NCBI GenBank assembly: GCA_011959105.1
Contig: BLLU01000304.1
Location: 1 to 51,079, forward strand
Reading direction: 5' to 3'
Length of the DNA: 51,079 bases
From: Lachnospiraceae bacterium
GTDB taxonomy: Bacteria; Bacillota; Clostridia; Lachnospirales; Lachnospiraceae
A program made the translations under genes and the position numbers. The first letter of the stretch is position 1. The number at the start of each line of letters is the position of its first letter. Below are positions 42,512-50,800 of the stretch, piece by piece. The notes below the pieces were generated by a model. That model was not told where the DNA came from. It saw only the letters and a list, made by a program, of their open reading frames with translations, and did no database searches.

Positions 42512-42535
42512 AAAAAGAAAAGGAGATTGCAGGAA

Positions 42536-43762
42536 ATGAACAGATTAAAAGAAATCGAGGCAAGGTTAGCCCAGATCAAGGGCGAGCTTACCACAAGGGC
42601 GGCAGAGCTGACAGAGGCAGAGATCGCGGCGCTGGAAACAGAGGTAACGGCATTGCAGGAAGAGCGGGCGGCATTGCAGGCGGCAGCAGAAAAGCGCAAG
42701 GCGTTACTGGAAAAGATCGCAAACGGCGAGCCTGTAGAGGGCGACGGGGGAGAAACAGCACCCGTAAATGTCCTGCGCAATTTCAAGCCTACAGAGAACA
42801 GCGACGGCGACAAATACGGCAGCCTGGCATACAGAAAGGCGTTTATGCAGTATGTCTGCCGTGGCGCGAAAATCCCGGCAGAGTACCGGGCAGACGCAGT
42901 AAGCAAGACCACGGACGTAGGCGCAGTTATTCCTACAACCGTGCTGAACCAGATCGTAGAAAAGCTGGAAAGCACGGGCATGATCTTAGCCCTTGTCACC
43001 AGAACGGCGTACAAGGGCGGCGTGGGTATTCCCGTTTCCACGGTAAAGCCCGTGGCTACATGGGTAAATGAGGGGGCAGGCAGCGAAAAGCAGAAAAAGG
43101 ACATCAAGAAAGACGGCATGATTACTTTTGCATACCATAAGCTGCGCTGCGCGGTAGCCGTATCTCTGGAAGTTGACACAATGGCAATGAGCGCTTTTGA
43201 AACCCTGCTTATCAACAATATTGTTGAGGCAATGACAAAGGCGATTGAACAGGCGATCATTGACGGCGACGGGACAGGGAAACCGAAAGGAATTTTACAG
43301 GAGACACCCGCAGACGGGCAGACCATTGACAGCGCCGCGCCTGCCTATGCTGATCTGATTAACGCTGAGGCGGCGTTACCGCAGGCATACGAAAACGGGG
43401 CGGTATGGTGCATGAGCAAAAAGACGTTCATGCAGTATTACGGGCTGACAGATGCCAACGGGCAGCCGATCGGCAGGGTAAATTACGGGATCGCCGGAAA
43501 GCCGGAGCGGACGCTTTTAGGCAGACCTGTAGTGTGCTGCGATTATGTAAAAAGCTATGCGGCAACACTGGCAGCAGGCACGGCTTTTGCTTTCCTCTTC
43601 AATTTCAAGGATTATGTGTTGAATACCAATTACGCTATGGGCGTAAAGCGGTATGAGGACAACGACACCGACGACACCGTAACAAAGGGTATCATGCTGG
43701 CAGACGGCAAGGTAGTTGATAAAAACAGTCTGGTAGTTATCCAGAAACTGAAAGCGGCGTAA
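42536..43762 (+). CDS. Major capsid protein (HK97 fold)
   Basis: 408 residues. Residues 1-75 are a coiled coil (RLKEIEARLAQIKGELTTRAAELTEAE), the expected cleaved scaffold domain; the mature part starts before SLAYRKAFMQYVCRG. IPTTVLNQIVEKLESTGMILALVTRTAYKGGVGIPV and IEQAIIDGDGTGKPKGIL are characteristic HK97-fold capsid segments. I use the ATG at 42536; a TTG at 42527 is also in frame but sits too close to the AGGAG. Confidence 0.92.
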   Translation: MNRLKEIEARLAQIKGELTTRAAELTEAEIAALETEVTALQEERAALQAAAEKRKALLEKIANGEPVEGDGGETAPVNVLRNFKPTENSDGDKYGSLAYRKAFMQYVCRGAKIPAEYRADAVSKTTDVGAVIPTTVLNQIVEKLESTGMILALVTRTAYKGGVGIPVSTVKPVATWVNEGAGSEKQKKDIKKDGMITFAYHKLRCAVAVSLEVDTMAMSAFETLLINNIVEAMTKAIEQAIIDGDGTGKPKGILQETPADGQTIDSAAPAYADLINAEAALPQAYENGAVWCMSKKTFMQYYGLTDANGQPIGRVNYGIAGKPERTLLGRPVVCCDYVKSYAATLAAGTAFAFLFNFKDYVLNTNYAMGVKRYEDNDTDDTVTKGIMLADGKVVDKNSLVVIQKLKAA

Positions 43763-43820
43763 GCCGGGAATCAATAAGGCGGCTGGCGTTTCCTGCGCTG
43801 GCTGCCGGAAAGGGGAAACC

Positions 43821-44300
43821 ATGAAAGAATATTTAGACGTTAAAGAGCTGGAAAGCTATAAAAAAGCTGATATACAAAAGCTGGCGCGTGATCTGGGTGT
43901 AAGCGACGCGGGGACAATCAAAGAGATTGCCGCCAGATGCGCGGCTGTAGAGATTGAGACAGGGGCGGGGGAGCCGCCCACGGAACCGGGAAAGGCAGCC
44001 GGAGAGCAGGCAGAGGAAAGAACCGGGCAGCAGACCGGGGACGGGGCAGGAGACACCGCAGGAGCGCCCCAGACGGGGCAGGAGACGGCAGAAAAGGACA
44101 AGGCGGCAGAGATCACAAGAGACACCGAAAAGGCGCAGGAAGAGGCAGGAAAAGCGGCAGGCGGGGTAAGGGTGGAAGTAGTAGCCAGATACTTAGACCA
44201 GCAGTTTAACCAGATCAAAGAGGCTGGGGAAGTCTTTACAGTAGACCGGGAACGGGCAGCAGTGCTGGTACATGAAAAAGTTGTGAAGATCAGAGAGTAA
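43821..44300 (+). CDS. Phage structural/accessory protein with SAP-like N-terminus and repeat linker
   Basis: 159 residues. Residues 1-50 look like a SAP/Rho-N-type helix pair (VKELESYKKADIQKLARDLGVSDAGTIKEIAARC). A ~65-residue Gly/Glu/Gln/Thr-rich linker follows, then a compact end (VVARYLDQQFNQIKEAGEVFTVDRERAAVLVHEKVVKI) seen in capsid-proximal phage proteins. It lies between capsid and connector, so a head role is likely. AAGGGGAAACC precedes the ATG. Confidence 0.6.
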   Translation: MKEYLDVKELESYKKADIQKLARDLGVSDAGTIKEIAARCAAVEIETGAGEPPTEPGKAAGEQAEERTGQQTGDGAGDTAGAPQTGQETAEKDKAAEITRDTEKAQEEAGKAAGGVRVEVVARYLDQQFNQIKEAGEVFTVDRERAAVLVHEKVVKIRE

Positions 44301-44338
44301 GCGCGGCGGGGCTGCGGTAAAGAAAGCGGGTGCATGGT

Positions 44339-44683
44339 ATGGCGGCAGATGCCACTACATTAACAGAGAAAATGCGGGCGGCGCTGCGTATCAGCAGCAC
44401 AAGCGCAAAGATTACGGAAGAAATAGAGGACTGTATAGGAGCCTGCAAAGCCGATCTTGCAAACGACGGCGTAAAAGCCATTGACGAGCGCGACAAGTTG
44501 ATTATACGGGCAATAACGCTGTACTGCAAGGCAGAATTTGGGTACAACGGGAAAGCGGAGAAATTCAGACAATCTTATGATCTGCTTAAGGCGCGGCTTT
44601 CTATGTCAAAGGAATATAACACAGCGCCGCCCGTGTCCGAAACGGACACCACAGGCGGGGAAAGCGGGGCGCAAAATGGCTGA
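44339..44683 (+). CDS. Head-tail connector (gp6-like)
   Basis: 114 residues. LTEKMRAALRISSTSAKITEEIEDCIGACKADLANDGV and RAITLYCKAEFGYNGKAEKFRQSYDLLKARLSMS match the all-helical HK97 gp6-type connectors that dock below the portal. The end (VSETDTTGGESGAQNG) contains the second copy of the inverted repeat and repeats the VSETDT peptide found at the end of ParB. ATG at 44339, or GTG at 44330. Confidence 0.8.
   Translation: MAADATTLTEKMRAALRISSTSAKITEEIEDCIGACKADLANDGVKAIDERDKLIIRAITLYCKAEFGYNGKAEKFRQSYDLLKARLSMSKEYNTAPPVSETDTTGGESGAQNG
44633..44649 (+). repeat. 17-bp perfect inverted repeat, copy 2 (candidate parS)
   Basis: GTGTCCG-AAA-CGGACAC, identical to 36342-36358, 8.3 kb apart, again near the 3' end of a gene. 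Confidence 0.6.
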
Positions 44684-45014
44684 ATGGGTAGACGAGATCA
44701 TACTTGTAAAAGAGACAGTGCCAGCGGACGGCAGCAGGGTAGACGGCGACGGGTTCCCGGTGCAACAGAAAGAGGAAAAGCGTACTGTTTTCTGCAATAT
44801 GAAATCTGTAGGCTATTCTGAATATTTCAAGAGCCAGCAGACAGGGAAAGTGGTAGAGGCGAAATGTGAGGTACATAAGGCAGACTATGAGGGCGAGGAC
44901 ACCGTAGAGGATATGGGCGGGAAACGTTTTTTTGTGCTTAAGACTTACGACATAGACGACGACACCATAGAACTTACACTAACTGATCTGCGGCATAAGG
45001 ACAAGGAAATATAA
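44676..45014 (+). CDS. Head closure / head-tail adaptor protein
   Basis: 112 residues, mostly beta. MAEWVDEIILVKETVPADGSRVDGD, KRTVFCNMKSVGYSEYFKSQQTG, CEVHKADYEGEDTVEDMGGKRFFVLKTYDIDDDTIELTL are typical of small head-closure proteins in this position. It overlaps the connector stop by 8 bases. Confidence 0.78.
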   Translation: MAEWVDEIILVKETVPADGSRVDGDGFPVQQKEEKRTVFCNMKSVGYSEYFKSQQTGKVVEAKCEVHKADYEGEDTVEDMGGKRFFVLKTYDIDDDTIELTLTDLRHKDKEI

Positions 45015-45017
45015 AAA

Positions 45018-45036
45018 GCGGCGGGAGAACCGCCGC
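45018..45036 (-). terminator. Terminator for the reverse-strand gene
   Basis: On the minus strand GCGGCGG-TTCTC-CCGCCGC is followed directly by TTTTTAT. It lies seven bases beyond the gene's stop codon. It could also slow forward transcription of the head genes. Confidence 0.85.
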
Positions 45037-45042
45037 CATTGC

Positions 45043-45807
45043 TTACGAATTGTTATCAGATAAACGGAATTTAATAGTAATAGCAGCACCATAACTTTTA
45101 AAATAGCCGTTTTCATCACGATAGCCACCGTAAATATTGATGCCAGTTATTGCTACAAAGCGTTCAAGGTTATCGTGGAGATACTGCACTTGTGACTTTG
45201 GAACATTACCTATCTGTCTGTCATTTACGCATACAGAATAGGCAAGTTCGCCCTCAAAATCATATTGATTTAATGATATTTCTAAATATTCGTCAAAAGG
45301 TGCAGAGCGTTGTTTGATTTTTTTTAATAAAGTTTGCCGTGTAGGTCCCTTATCATTTTTGAAAGTAACACCAGCTACTTTTATTTCCAGATATTCAAAT
45401 TGCTTTGTTACGTCTGGGACATCTGAAACGGTGGCAGGCTGGGTGGTTGTACGTTCTTTTGTAGAGACAGACGGCGTAAATGGTGCAGTTTCTGTAATAT
45501 GCGGTGCAGGAGAGCTGGGTACTGGTGCTGCGGCGGGAGTTTCTGCCGTATCGCTATTTACTGCATTATCCGGCGCAGGGCGAGAAAACGAATTTTTGTT
45601 CGGGGGAGGTAAACGGTTAAAAGTTTGTAGCGTTTCTCTGTTTGTTTCTGCTACTGCTTTAGACGAGCGGAAAGCCAAAAATGCAAAAACACCACAGATA
45701 ACGAGACAACCAATACCACCAGAAACAAGCCCACCAGAAAAGCCGCTGAAAGCGGACAAAAGAAACAGGACGGCAAGGCAGGAAAAGACTATAGTTTTCT
45801 TTTTCAT
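45043..45807 (-). CDS. HIRAN-like membrane/secreted protein, a reverse-strand moron
   Basis: 254 residues. KKKTIVFSCLAVLFLLSAFSGF and a second hydrophobic run (GGLVSGGIGCLVICGVFAFLAF) make one hairpin or two membrane helices, followed by a ~80-residue Pro/Ser/Thr/Ala linker. The last ~115 residues read like a HIRAN domain: YLEIKVAGVTFKND, RQTLLKKIK, LEISLNQYDFEGELAYSVCVNDRQIGNVPKSQVQYLHDNL. HIRAN domains usually recognise DNA ends in helicases; attachment to a membrane anchor is unusual. Start ATG at 45807 with AGAAAGG 11 bases upstream. It stands alone among forward late genes with its own promoter and terminator, so it is probably expressed in the lysogen. Confidence 0.75.
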   Translation of the reverse strand: MKKKTIVFSCLAVLFLLSAFSGFSGGLVSGGIGCLVICGVFAFLAFRSSKAVAETNRETLQTFNRLPPPNKNSFSRPAPDNAVNSDTAETPAAAPVPSSPAPHITETAPFTPSVSTKERTTTQPATVSDVPDVTKQFEYLEIKVAGVTFKNDKGPTRQTLLKKIKQRSAPFDEYLEISLNQYDFEGELAYSVCVNDRQIGNVPKSQVQYLHDNLERFVAITGINIYGGYRDENGYFKSYGAAITIKFRLSDNNS

Positions 45808-45840
45808 AAAAAACACAACCTTTCTATCGTTTTTAAGAAA

Positions 45841-45869
45841 ATTATAGAACAATGTCGAATTAAAAGCAA
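45841..45869 (-). promoter_or_regulatory. Promoter of the moron gene
   Basis: On the minus strand TTGCTT (45864-45869) and TATAAT (45841-45846) with a 17-base spacer. The site lies only 20 bases from the start of the forward gp10-like gene. Confidence 0.78.
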
Positions 45870-45888
45870 CAGAAAGGGGGCGAATAAA

Positions 45889-46320
45889 ATGGCAGAGTTT
45901 ACTACGGTGGGACTGGAAGAAATAGAAAAAGCATTTTTGAGAATGGAAGAGGCAGCAGTTACAGCAGTACCCAAAATGCTTAAGGCAGGCGCTGACGTGC
46001 TGGTAGAGGCGCAGAGGGCAGAGGCACTGGCTATGGGGCTGAATGAAACGGGCGGCTTTGTTAAGTCAATTAAAGCAACTGCCGTAAAGGGAAATGATAC
46101 TGAAAAATATGTAGACGTATATCCGCAAGGCAGAGCAAAGCACGGAAACGATAGAAAGGGCGACAAAAGCAACGTGCGTAATGCAACTATTGGATTTGTA
46201 GCAGAGTATGGGACGAGTAGCCAGCGGGCACGTCCATATATGACAACAGCAAACGCAAAGGCACATGAAAAAGTAATAGATGCCGAGCTTGAAGTATGGG
46301 AGCGCGAAAACAATGTGTAG
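45889..46320 (+). CDS. HK97 gp10-like head-tail component
   Basis: 143 residues. GLEEIEKAFLRMEEAAVTAVPKMLKAGADVLVEAQRAEA and IGFVAEYGTSSQRARPYMTTANAKAHEKV match the HK97-gp10 family; the RPYM segment is its hallmark. It probably terminates the tail or joins it to the head. AGAAAGGGGG precedes the ATG. Confidence 0.88.
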   Translation: MAEFTTVGLEEIEKAFLRMEEAAVTAVPKMLKAGADVLVEAQRAEALAMGLNETGGFVKSIKATAVKGNDTEKYVDVYPQGRAKHGNDRKGDKSNVRNATIGFVAEYGTSSQRARPYMTTANAKAHEKVIDAELEVWERENNV

Positions 46321-46639
46321 CATAAAGGAAGTGATAGAAAGCGCCGGGTTGCCAGCAGAGAGGGGCGTATATACCGGGAAAAAGAAACCAGCCGCTTACT
46401 GTACTTTTCTGCGTTTGAATAAAGGCGCTGCGTTAAGGGCAGACGATAAAACCAGCAGCGGCAGGGAGCTATACAGGGTTACGCTTTTCTGCAAGGGAAA
46501 CTTTGAAAAAAGTCTGGGGCTGCTTACAGAAAAAATGGAGGCAGCAGGCTTTTATATCAACGGCGTAGATACGGAACATTACGAGATAGAAACGGGGTAC
46601 TGGCTTATCCCGGTAACAATCGAAATATTAAAGGAGTGA
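46313..46639 (+). CDS. Minor tail/tail-completion protein
   Basis: 108 residues between gp10-like and tail-tube genes. IKEVIESAGLPAERGVYTGKKKPAAYCTFLRL, ELYRVTLFCKGNFEKSLGLLTEKMEAAGFYI and TGYWLIPVTIEIL fit the small tail-terminator-like proteins at this place. The ATG overlaps the preceding stop by 8 bases. Confidence 0.7.
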   Translation: MCSIKEVIESAGLPAERGVYTGKKKPAAYCTFLRLNKGAALRADDKTSSGRELYRVTLFCKGNFEKSLGLLTEKMEAAGFYINGVDTEHYEIETGYWLIPVTIEILKE

Positions 46640-46646
46640 AAAAACA

Positions 46647-47210
46647 ATGACATTAGGACTGAAAGACCTTTTTTATGCGATCTGCACGGAAAAGGACGGC
46701 GTAGAAAGCTACGGGCTGCCTAAAAAGCTGGCAGAGGCCATGAGCGCCGATCTTTCCGTAAAAACGGCAACGGCTGACCTGTACGCAGACGACGCGATCA
46801 GCGAGAGCGTAAAGGAATTTATTAACGGCACGTTAAAGCTGGGCGTTAAAGACCTTACGCCGGAAGTGCTGGCAGACGTTCTGGGGCAAATGGTAGACCA
46901 GAATAAAGTTGTATGGGCTGGGGACGGTGACGAGCCGCCGTTTCTTGCTATTGGGTTCCGGGCGGCAAAGACCGGGGGAAGATTCCGTTATATCTGGCTG
47001 CTGAAATGCAAATTCGAGCTGCCGGGCGAGAAGTACGAGACGAAAGGCGAAAGCATCAAATTTAACACGCCGGACATTACCGCCACTTTCTACAAGCGGA
47101 AAAAAGACGGGAAATGGAAAGCGGATTTTGTGGGAACCGAGACAGAGACGGCAGCCAGCACATGGTTTACGGAAGTGCCGGAACCCGCAGAGCAGATGCA
47201 GGAAGTATAA
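46647..47210 (+). CDS. Major tail (tube) protein, phi13-like
   Basis: 187 residues. LGLKDLFYAICTEKDGVESYGLPKKLAEAMSADLSVKTATADLYADD is the usual start of the phi13-type major tail proteins; GFRAAKTGGRFRYIWLLKCKFELPGEKYETKGESI continues the tube beta-sandwich. Forms the tail tube around the tape measure. AAAGGAG lies 10 bases before the ATG. It contains the only GGCC I found in the phage block (46736). Confidence 0.88.
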   Translation: MTLGLKDLFYAICTEKDGVESYGLPKKLAEAMSADLSVKTATADLYADDAISESVKEFINGTLKLGVKDLTPEVLADVLGQMVDQNKVVWAGDGDEPPFLAIGFRAAKTGGRFRYIWLLKCKFELPGEKYETKGESIKFNTPDITATFYKRKKDGKWKADFVGTETETAASTWFTEVPEPAEQMQEV

Positions 47211-47259
47211 AAAGAATACGAGGAAAGGAGAAAGGCGCGGCGTGGCTGCGCCTTAAATT

Positions 47260-47664
47260 ATGCCAATGAGTGCAGTAAAAGACGGTGGCTACGTTGTGAT
47301 GCTGAAAGGAAAAGAGTACAGATTGCTTTTTACCCTTAACGCGCTGGACGAGATTCAGACGAAATTCGGGGGATATGACAATCTGAATGAGATTTTCAAC
47401 CAGAGTAACCCGGACTGGGTAAAAGATACAAAATGGCTGCTTACCATGCTTATCAATGAGGGGCTGCTGGAAGAGGACGAAAACGCGGAGATCATGGAAG
47501 AGCAGAGAGTAGGGCGGCTGATTCACGTAGGAAATCTGGCAGAGGTACAAAGGGCTATTTTCGCGTCGTTTGCGGCAGGCACGGCAGGCGACGGGGAGAA
47601 CACAGGGGAAACCGAAGAGGAAAGAGAAGAGGTGGGGGAAATGAAAGCCGGGCAGGAAAGTTAG
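47260..47664 (+). CDS. Tail assembly chaperone, gpG-like
   Basis: 134 residues between tail tube and tape measure. YVVMLKGKEYRLLFTLNALDEIQTKFGGYDNL and the following helices, then an acidic tail (GETEEEREEVGEM), fit tail chaperones. It coats the tape-measure protein during assembly. The ribosome site AGGAAAGGAG (47221-47230) is 29 bases away, but a 7-bp hairpin (47232-47254) would close the distance to 6. Confidence 0.8.
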   Translation: MPMSAVKDGGYVVMLKGKEYRLLFTLNALDEIQTKFGGYDNLNEIFNQSNPDWVKDTKWLLTMLINEGLLEEDENAEIMEEQRVGRLIHVGNLAEVQRAIFASFAAGTAGDGENTGETEEEREEVGEMKAGQES

Positions 47665-47679
47665 ACACTGCCCGGCTTT
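47634..47679 (+). promoter_or_regulatory. Probable -1 ribosomal frameshift element
   Basis: The zero frame reads GTG GGG GAA ATG; GGGGGAA (47634-47640) would allow a one-base slip back. It is followed after 3 bases by a perfect 12-bp stem, AAAGCCGGGCAG (47644-47655) with CTGCCCGGCTTT (47668-47679), whose loop contains the zero-frame stop TAG. The alternative frame then runs on as the gpT part. Confidence 0.65.
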
Positions 47680-47867
47680 TGTATATCGCAATGGTGCTGC
47701 TGGGCTACAGGGAGCGCGAGGCGTGGAGAAAAACGCCGTACCAGATTATAACTCTATTCAGATACCACAAGGAATATAACCCGCACATTTTTAAGCCAGA
47801 GCGGGTAGCAGTGCCGCAAGCGGCAGAGGAACAGGACGACATTGATATAGCGTTAGGGGGACTGTAA
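47634..47867 (+). CDS. gpT-like extension of the tail chaperone, reached by -1 frameshift
   Basis: In the -1 frame coding continues as ESRAGKLDTARLLYIAMVLL, then GYREREAWRKTPYQIITLF and RYHKEYNPHIFKP, ending DDIDIALGGL at 47867. The pattern (a small protein with GY..REAW..TP, no credible start of its own) is that of gpGT extensions in siphophages. A TTG at 47679 is in frame but has no ribosome site. The stretch begins at the presumed slip site, so the first codon is uncertain. Confidence 0.72.
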   Translation, partial: GGNESRAGKLDTARLLYIAMVLLGYREREAWRKTPYQIITLFRYHKEYNPHIFKPERVAVPQAAEEQDDIDIALGGL

Positions 47868-47871
47868 AAAA

Positions 47872-50800
47872 ATGGCTGACAGAAATGTAAATATGACAAC
47901 CAGATTAGGCATAAGCGGAGAAAAAGAATATAAAGAAGCCTGCAAAGATATAAACAAAAACCTTGCGCTACTCAATTCGGAAATGAAACTTGTAACGGCT
48001 GAATACAAGGATAATGCAAACAGTATTGAGGCACTAAAGGCTAAGCAGGAGATTTTACAAAAGACGTATGACGAGCAGGCTAAAAAGGTTGAGGCGGCTA
48101 AAAAAGTATTACAAGAATATCAAAATGCAGAAAACCAAAATGTTGATGCAATTCAAAAAGCACAGAAAGAGTTAAATTACCAAAGAGCAGCTTTAGAAAA
48201 TACAAATAATGCCTTAAAAGAAAACGCAAGACAGCAGCAGGAGGCAGAAAGAGCAACCAGCGCAGCGATATTAGCACAAAAGCAATACGAAGAGCATTGC
48301 AAGCAGATTAACGAAAATATAACACAGCTATCGTCTAAATTAAAGGTAGTGGCGGCAGAGTACAAAGGAAATGAAACCAGCGTAGAGGCATTAGGGAAAA
48401 AGCAGGAAATTTTAGCAAAAATCTTTAATGAGCAGGGGATAAAGCTAAATGAAACCGAAGAGGCACTAAGAAAGTGCAGGGAAGAAAACGGGGAATACAG
48501 CGAAGAGGCAAGAAAGCTAGAAACAGAGCTTAATAATCAACGAGCTGCTCTTCTGGATGCAGAGGCGGCTTTAAAAGCTGTAGAAAATGAATTATCAGAG
48601 GGCGTACAGGCACAGCGCCAGTATGAAGATGCTTGTCAAGGGATAGACAAAAATCTATCTCTTTTGAGTGCAGAATTACAGGAAGTAAACGCCAAGTATA
48701 AAGACAATGAAAACAGTGCAAAAGCTGTAGCTGAAAAACAGGAAATTTTAAAAAAGACTTATTCCGAACAGGCGAAAAAGGTAGAGGAAACAGAAAGAGC
48801 CTATGAAAGCATGGTGCGGCAGTACGGGGAAACCAGCAGCGAGGCGCAGGAGCTTGAAACACAGCTGCACAAGGAAAGAGCCGCTTTATATGACGTTGAG
48901 AACCAGTTAGCGGACACAGAGCAGGGGCATAGCAGGCTTGCATCTGTTATGGGAAATCTGGGCGGCGTTATGGCAAAGGGCATAGCGGCAGTGGGAACGG
49001 CTGTGGCAGCCATAGGCACGGCAGTAGTGGCGGGGCTGGGCTACGCAGTAAGCCAGGCAGACGAGGCGAAAGGCGCGTTAAATGATTTCTGCGCCGCGAC
49101 AGGGACAGCCACGGACGAGGCAGACCAGTACAAGCAGGTTATGGAGAATATTTATAACGGCAATTATGGCGAGGGATTCGAGGATATAGCCGCGTCAATG
49201 GCGACAGTAAAGCAGCAGGCGGGGGACATGGGCGCAGACGAGCTGGAAAGAATGACTACAAATGCCTTAACCCTGCGAGATACGTTTGATATGGACGTTG
49301 CCGAGAGTACGAGGGCAGCCGCACAGCTTATGCAGAAATTTGGTCTTTCTGGTGACGAGGCTTATAACCTGATCGCGCAGGGGGCGCAGCAGGGGCTTAA
49401 CCAGAACGGGGATTTGCTGGACGTTATCAACGAGTATAGCAACCAGTATGCGCAGGCAGGGCTTAGCGCAGAGGATATGTTTAATTCCATAAAAAACGGC
49501 GCAGATACGGGAGTATGGAGTATTGACAAAATGGGCGACGCTTTCAAGGAATTTAACATAAGAATGAATGACGGAACGGCGGGGGAATACCTTACAAGTC
49601 TGGGGCTTAATGCGGACGAGCTGGTAGGGAAGTTTCAAGCCGGGGGCGACAGCGCGAAAGAGGCAATGAGCCAGATAAGCGAGGCGCTTAAGAACTGCGA
49701 CGACGAGAGCCTACAGTATACGGCAGGCGTAGGGCTTATGGGTACTATGTGGGAAGATATGGGAGCGGATGCCTGCACAGCACTTATGGGCGTAGAGGGA
49801 GAAATAAGTAAGACTGTAGACGCAATGGGGCAGATCAACGCCGTAAAATATGACACTTTCGGGGAGGCAATGCAGGGCGCGGGCAGGATTTTACAGACCA
49901 GCTTTATTATGCCGATCGGAGAGCAGGCGTTACCAATTTTCAGCCAGTTTGCAAATGAATTGCAGCAGGGCGCGTCTGATGCAGGCGGCGACATGGGGAA
50001 ACTGGCGCAGAGTTTCGGGGACGCACTGGGAAACATGGTAAGCGGGCTTTCTGAAATGCTGCCACAGATTACCAGTTTTGCTGTAGAGCTTGTAAACGGG
50101 CTTGTAGGGGGCATTGTAGAGAGTGCGCCGACAATCATAAAAGCAGGCGTTGACATGATTACGGCACTTGTGGACGGCATTGTAGATGCAATTCCTACAC
50201 TGGCAGAAAGCGCCGCAGAGATCATTACTACACTGCTGGACGGCATTGTAGCACTGATACCGAGCATAGCAGACGGGGCGGTACAGATCATAGCAGGGCT
50301 GGCAGACGGGCTGGGGCAGGCGTTACCCGCGCTGATACCGAGCATTATAGAGGCAGTGCTTACAATCGTTGAAACGCTTATAAACAATGTCCCTATGCTG
50401 ATAGATGCCGCTTTACAGCTTGTTACCGGGCTGGCAGACGGGATTATAGCAGCGCTGCCAGTTATCATAGAGAGGCTGCCGCAGATTATAACCAGCATTA
50501 TCAATGCGCTGGTTGAGGGAATACCGAAGATACTGGAAAGCGCGGGCGATATAGTGATCGCGCTTGTGGACGGCATTATAGATGCAATCCCCCTGCTGAT
50601 CGCGGCAATGCCGCAGATCATAGTTGCTATTGTTACGGGACTGGTAGAGGGGCTGCCGAAGACCGTAGCGGCAGCAGGGCAGCTGGTAGTAAGCATAGTT
50701 ACAAAGCTGGCAGAGCTGCCCGCCCAGATTGCCGGGGCGATAGCAGACGGCATAAACAAAATTGCCGAGTGGGGCGCACGTATGCAGGAAAAAGGCGGCA

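Noticed and set aside
44633..44649. The 17-bp inverted repeat as a transcription terminator
   Set aside because: The loop is three bases and no T run follows in either copy; both lie inside coding sequence.
45314..45847. A 177-codon forward frame opposite the moron gene
   Set aside because: The minus-strand frame has promoter, ribosome site, membrane segment, HIRAN-like end and terminator; the forward frame has none of these.
47929..48906. The repeated units in the tape-measure gene as a CRISPR-like or tandem DNA repeat
   Set aside because: The similarity is at protein level with diverged DNA and long periods; there are no short identical repeats with spacers. No CRISPR array was seen anywhere in the window.
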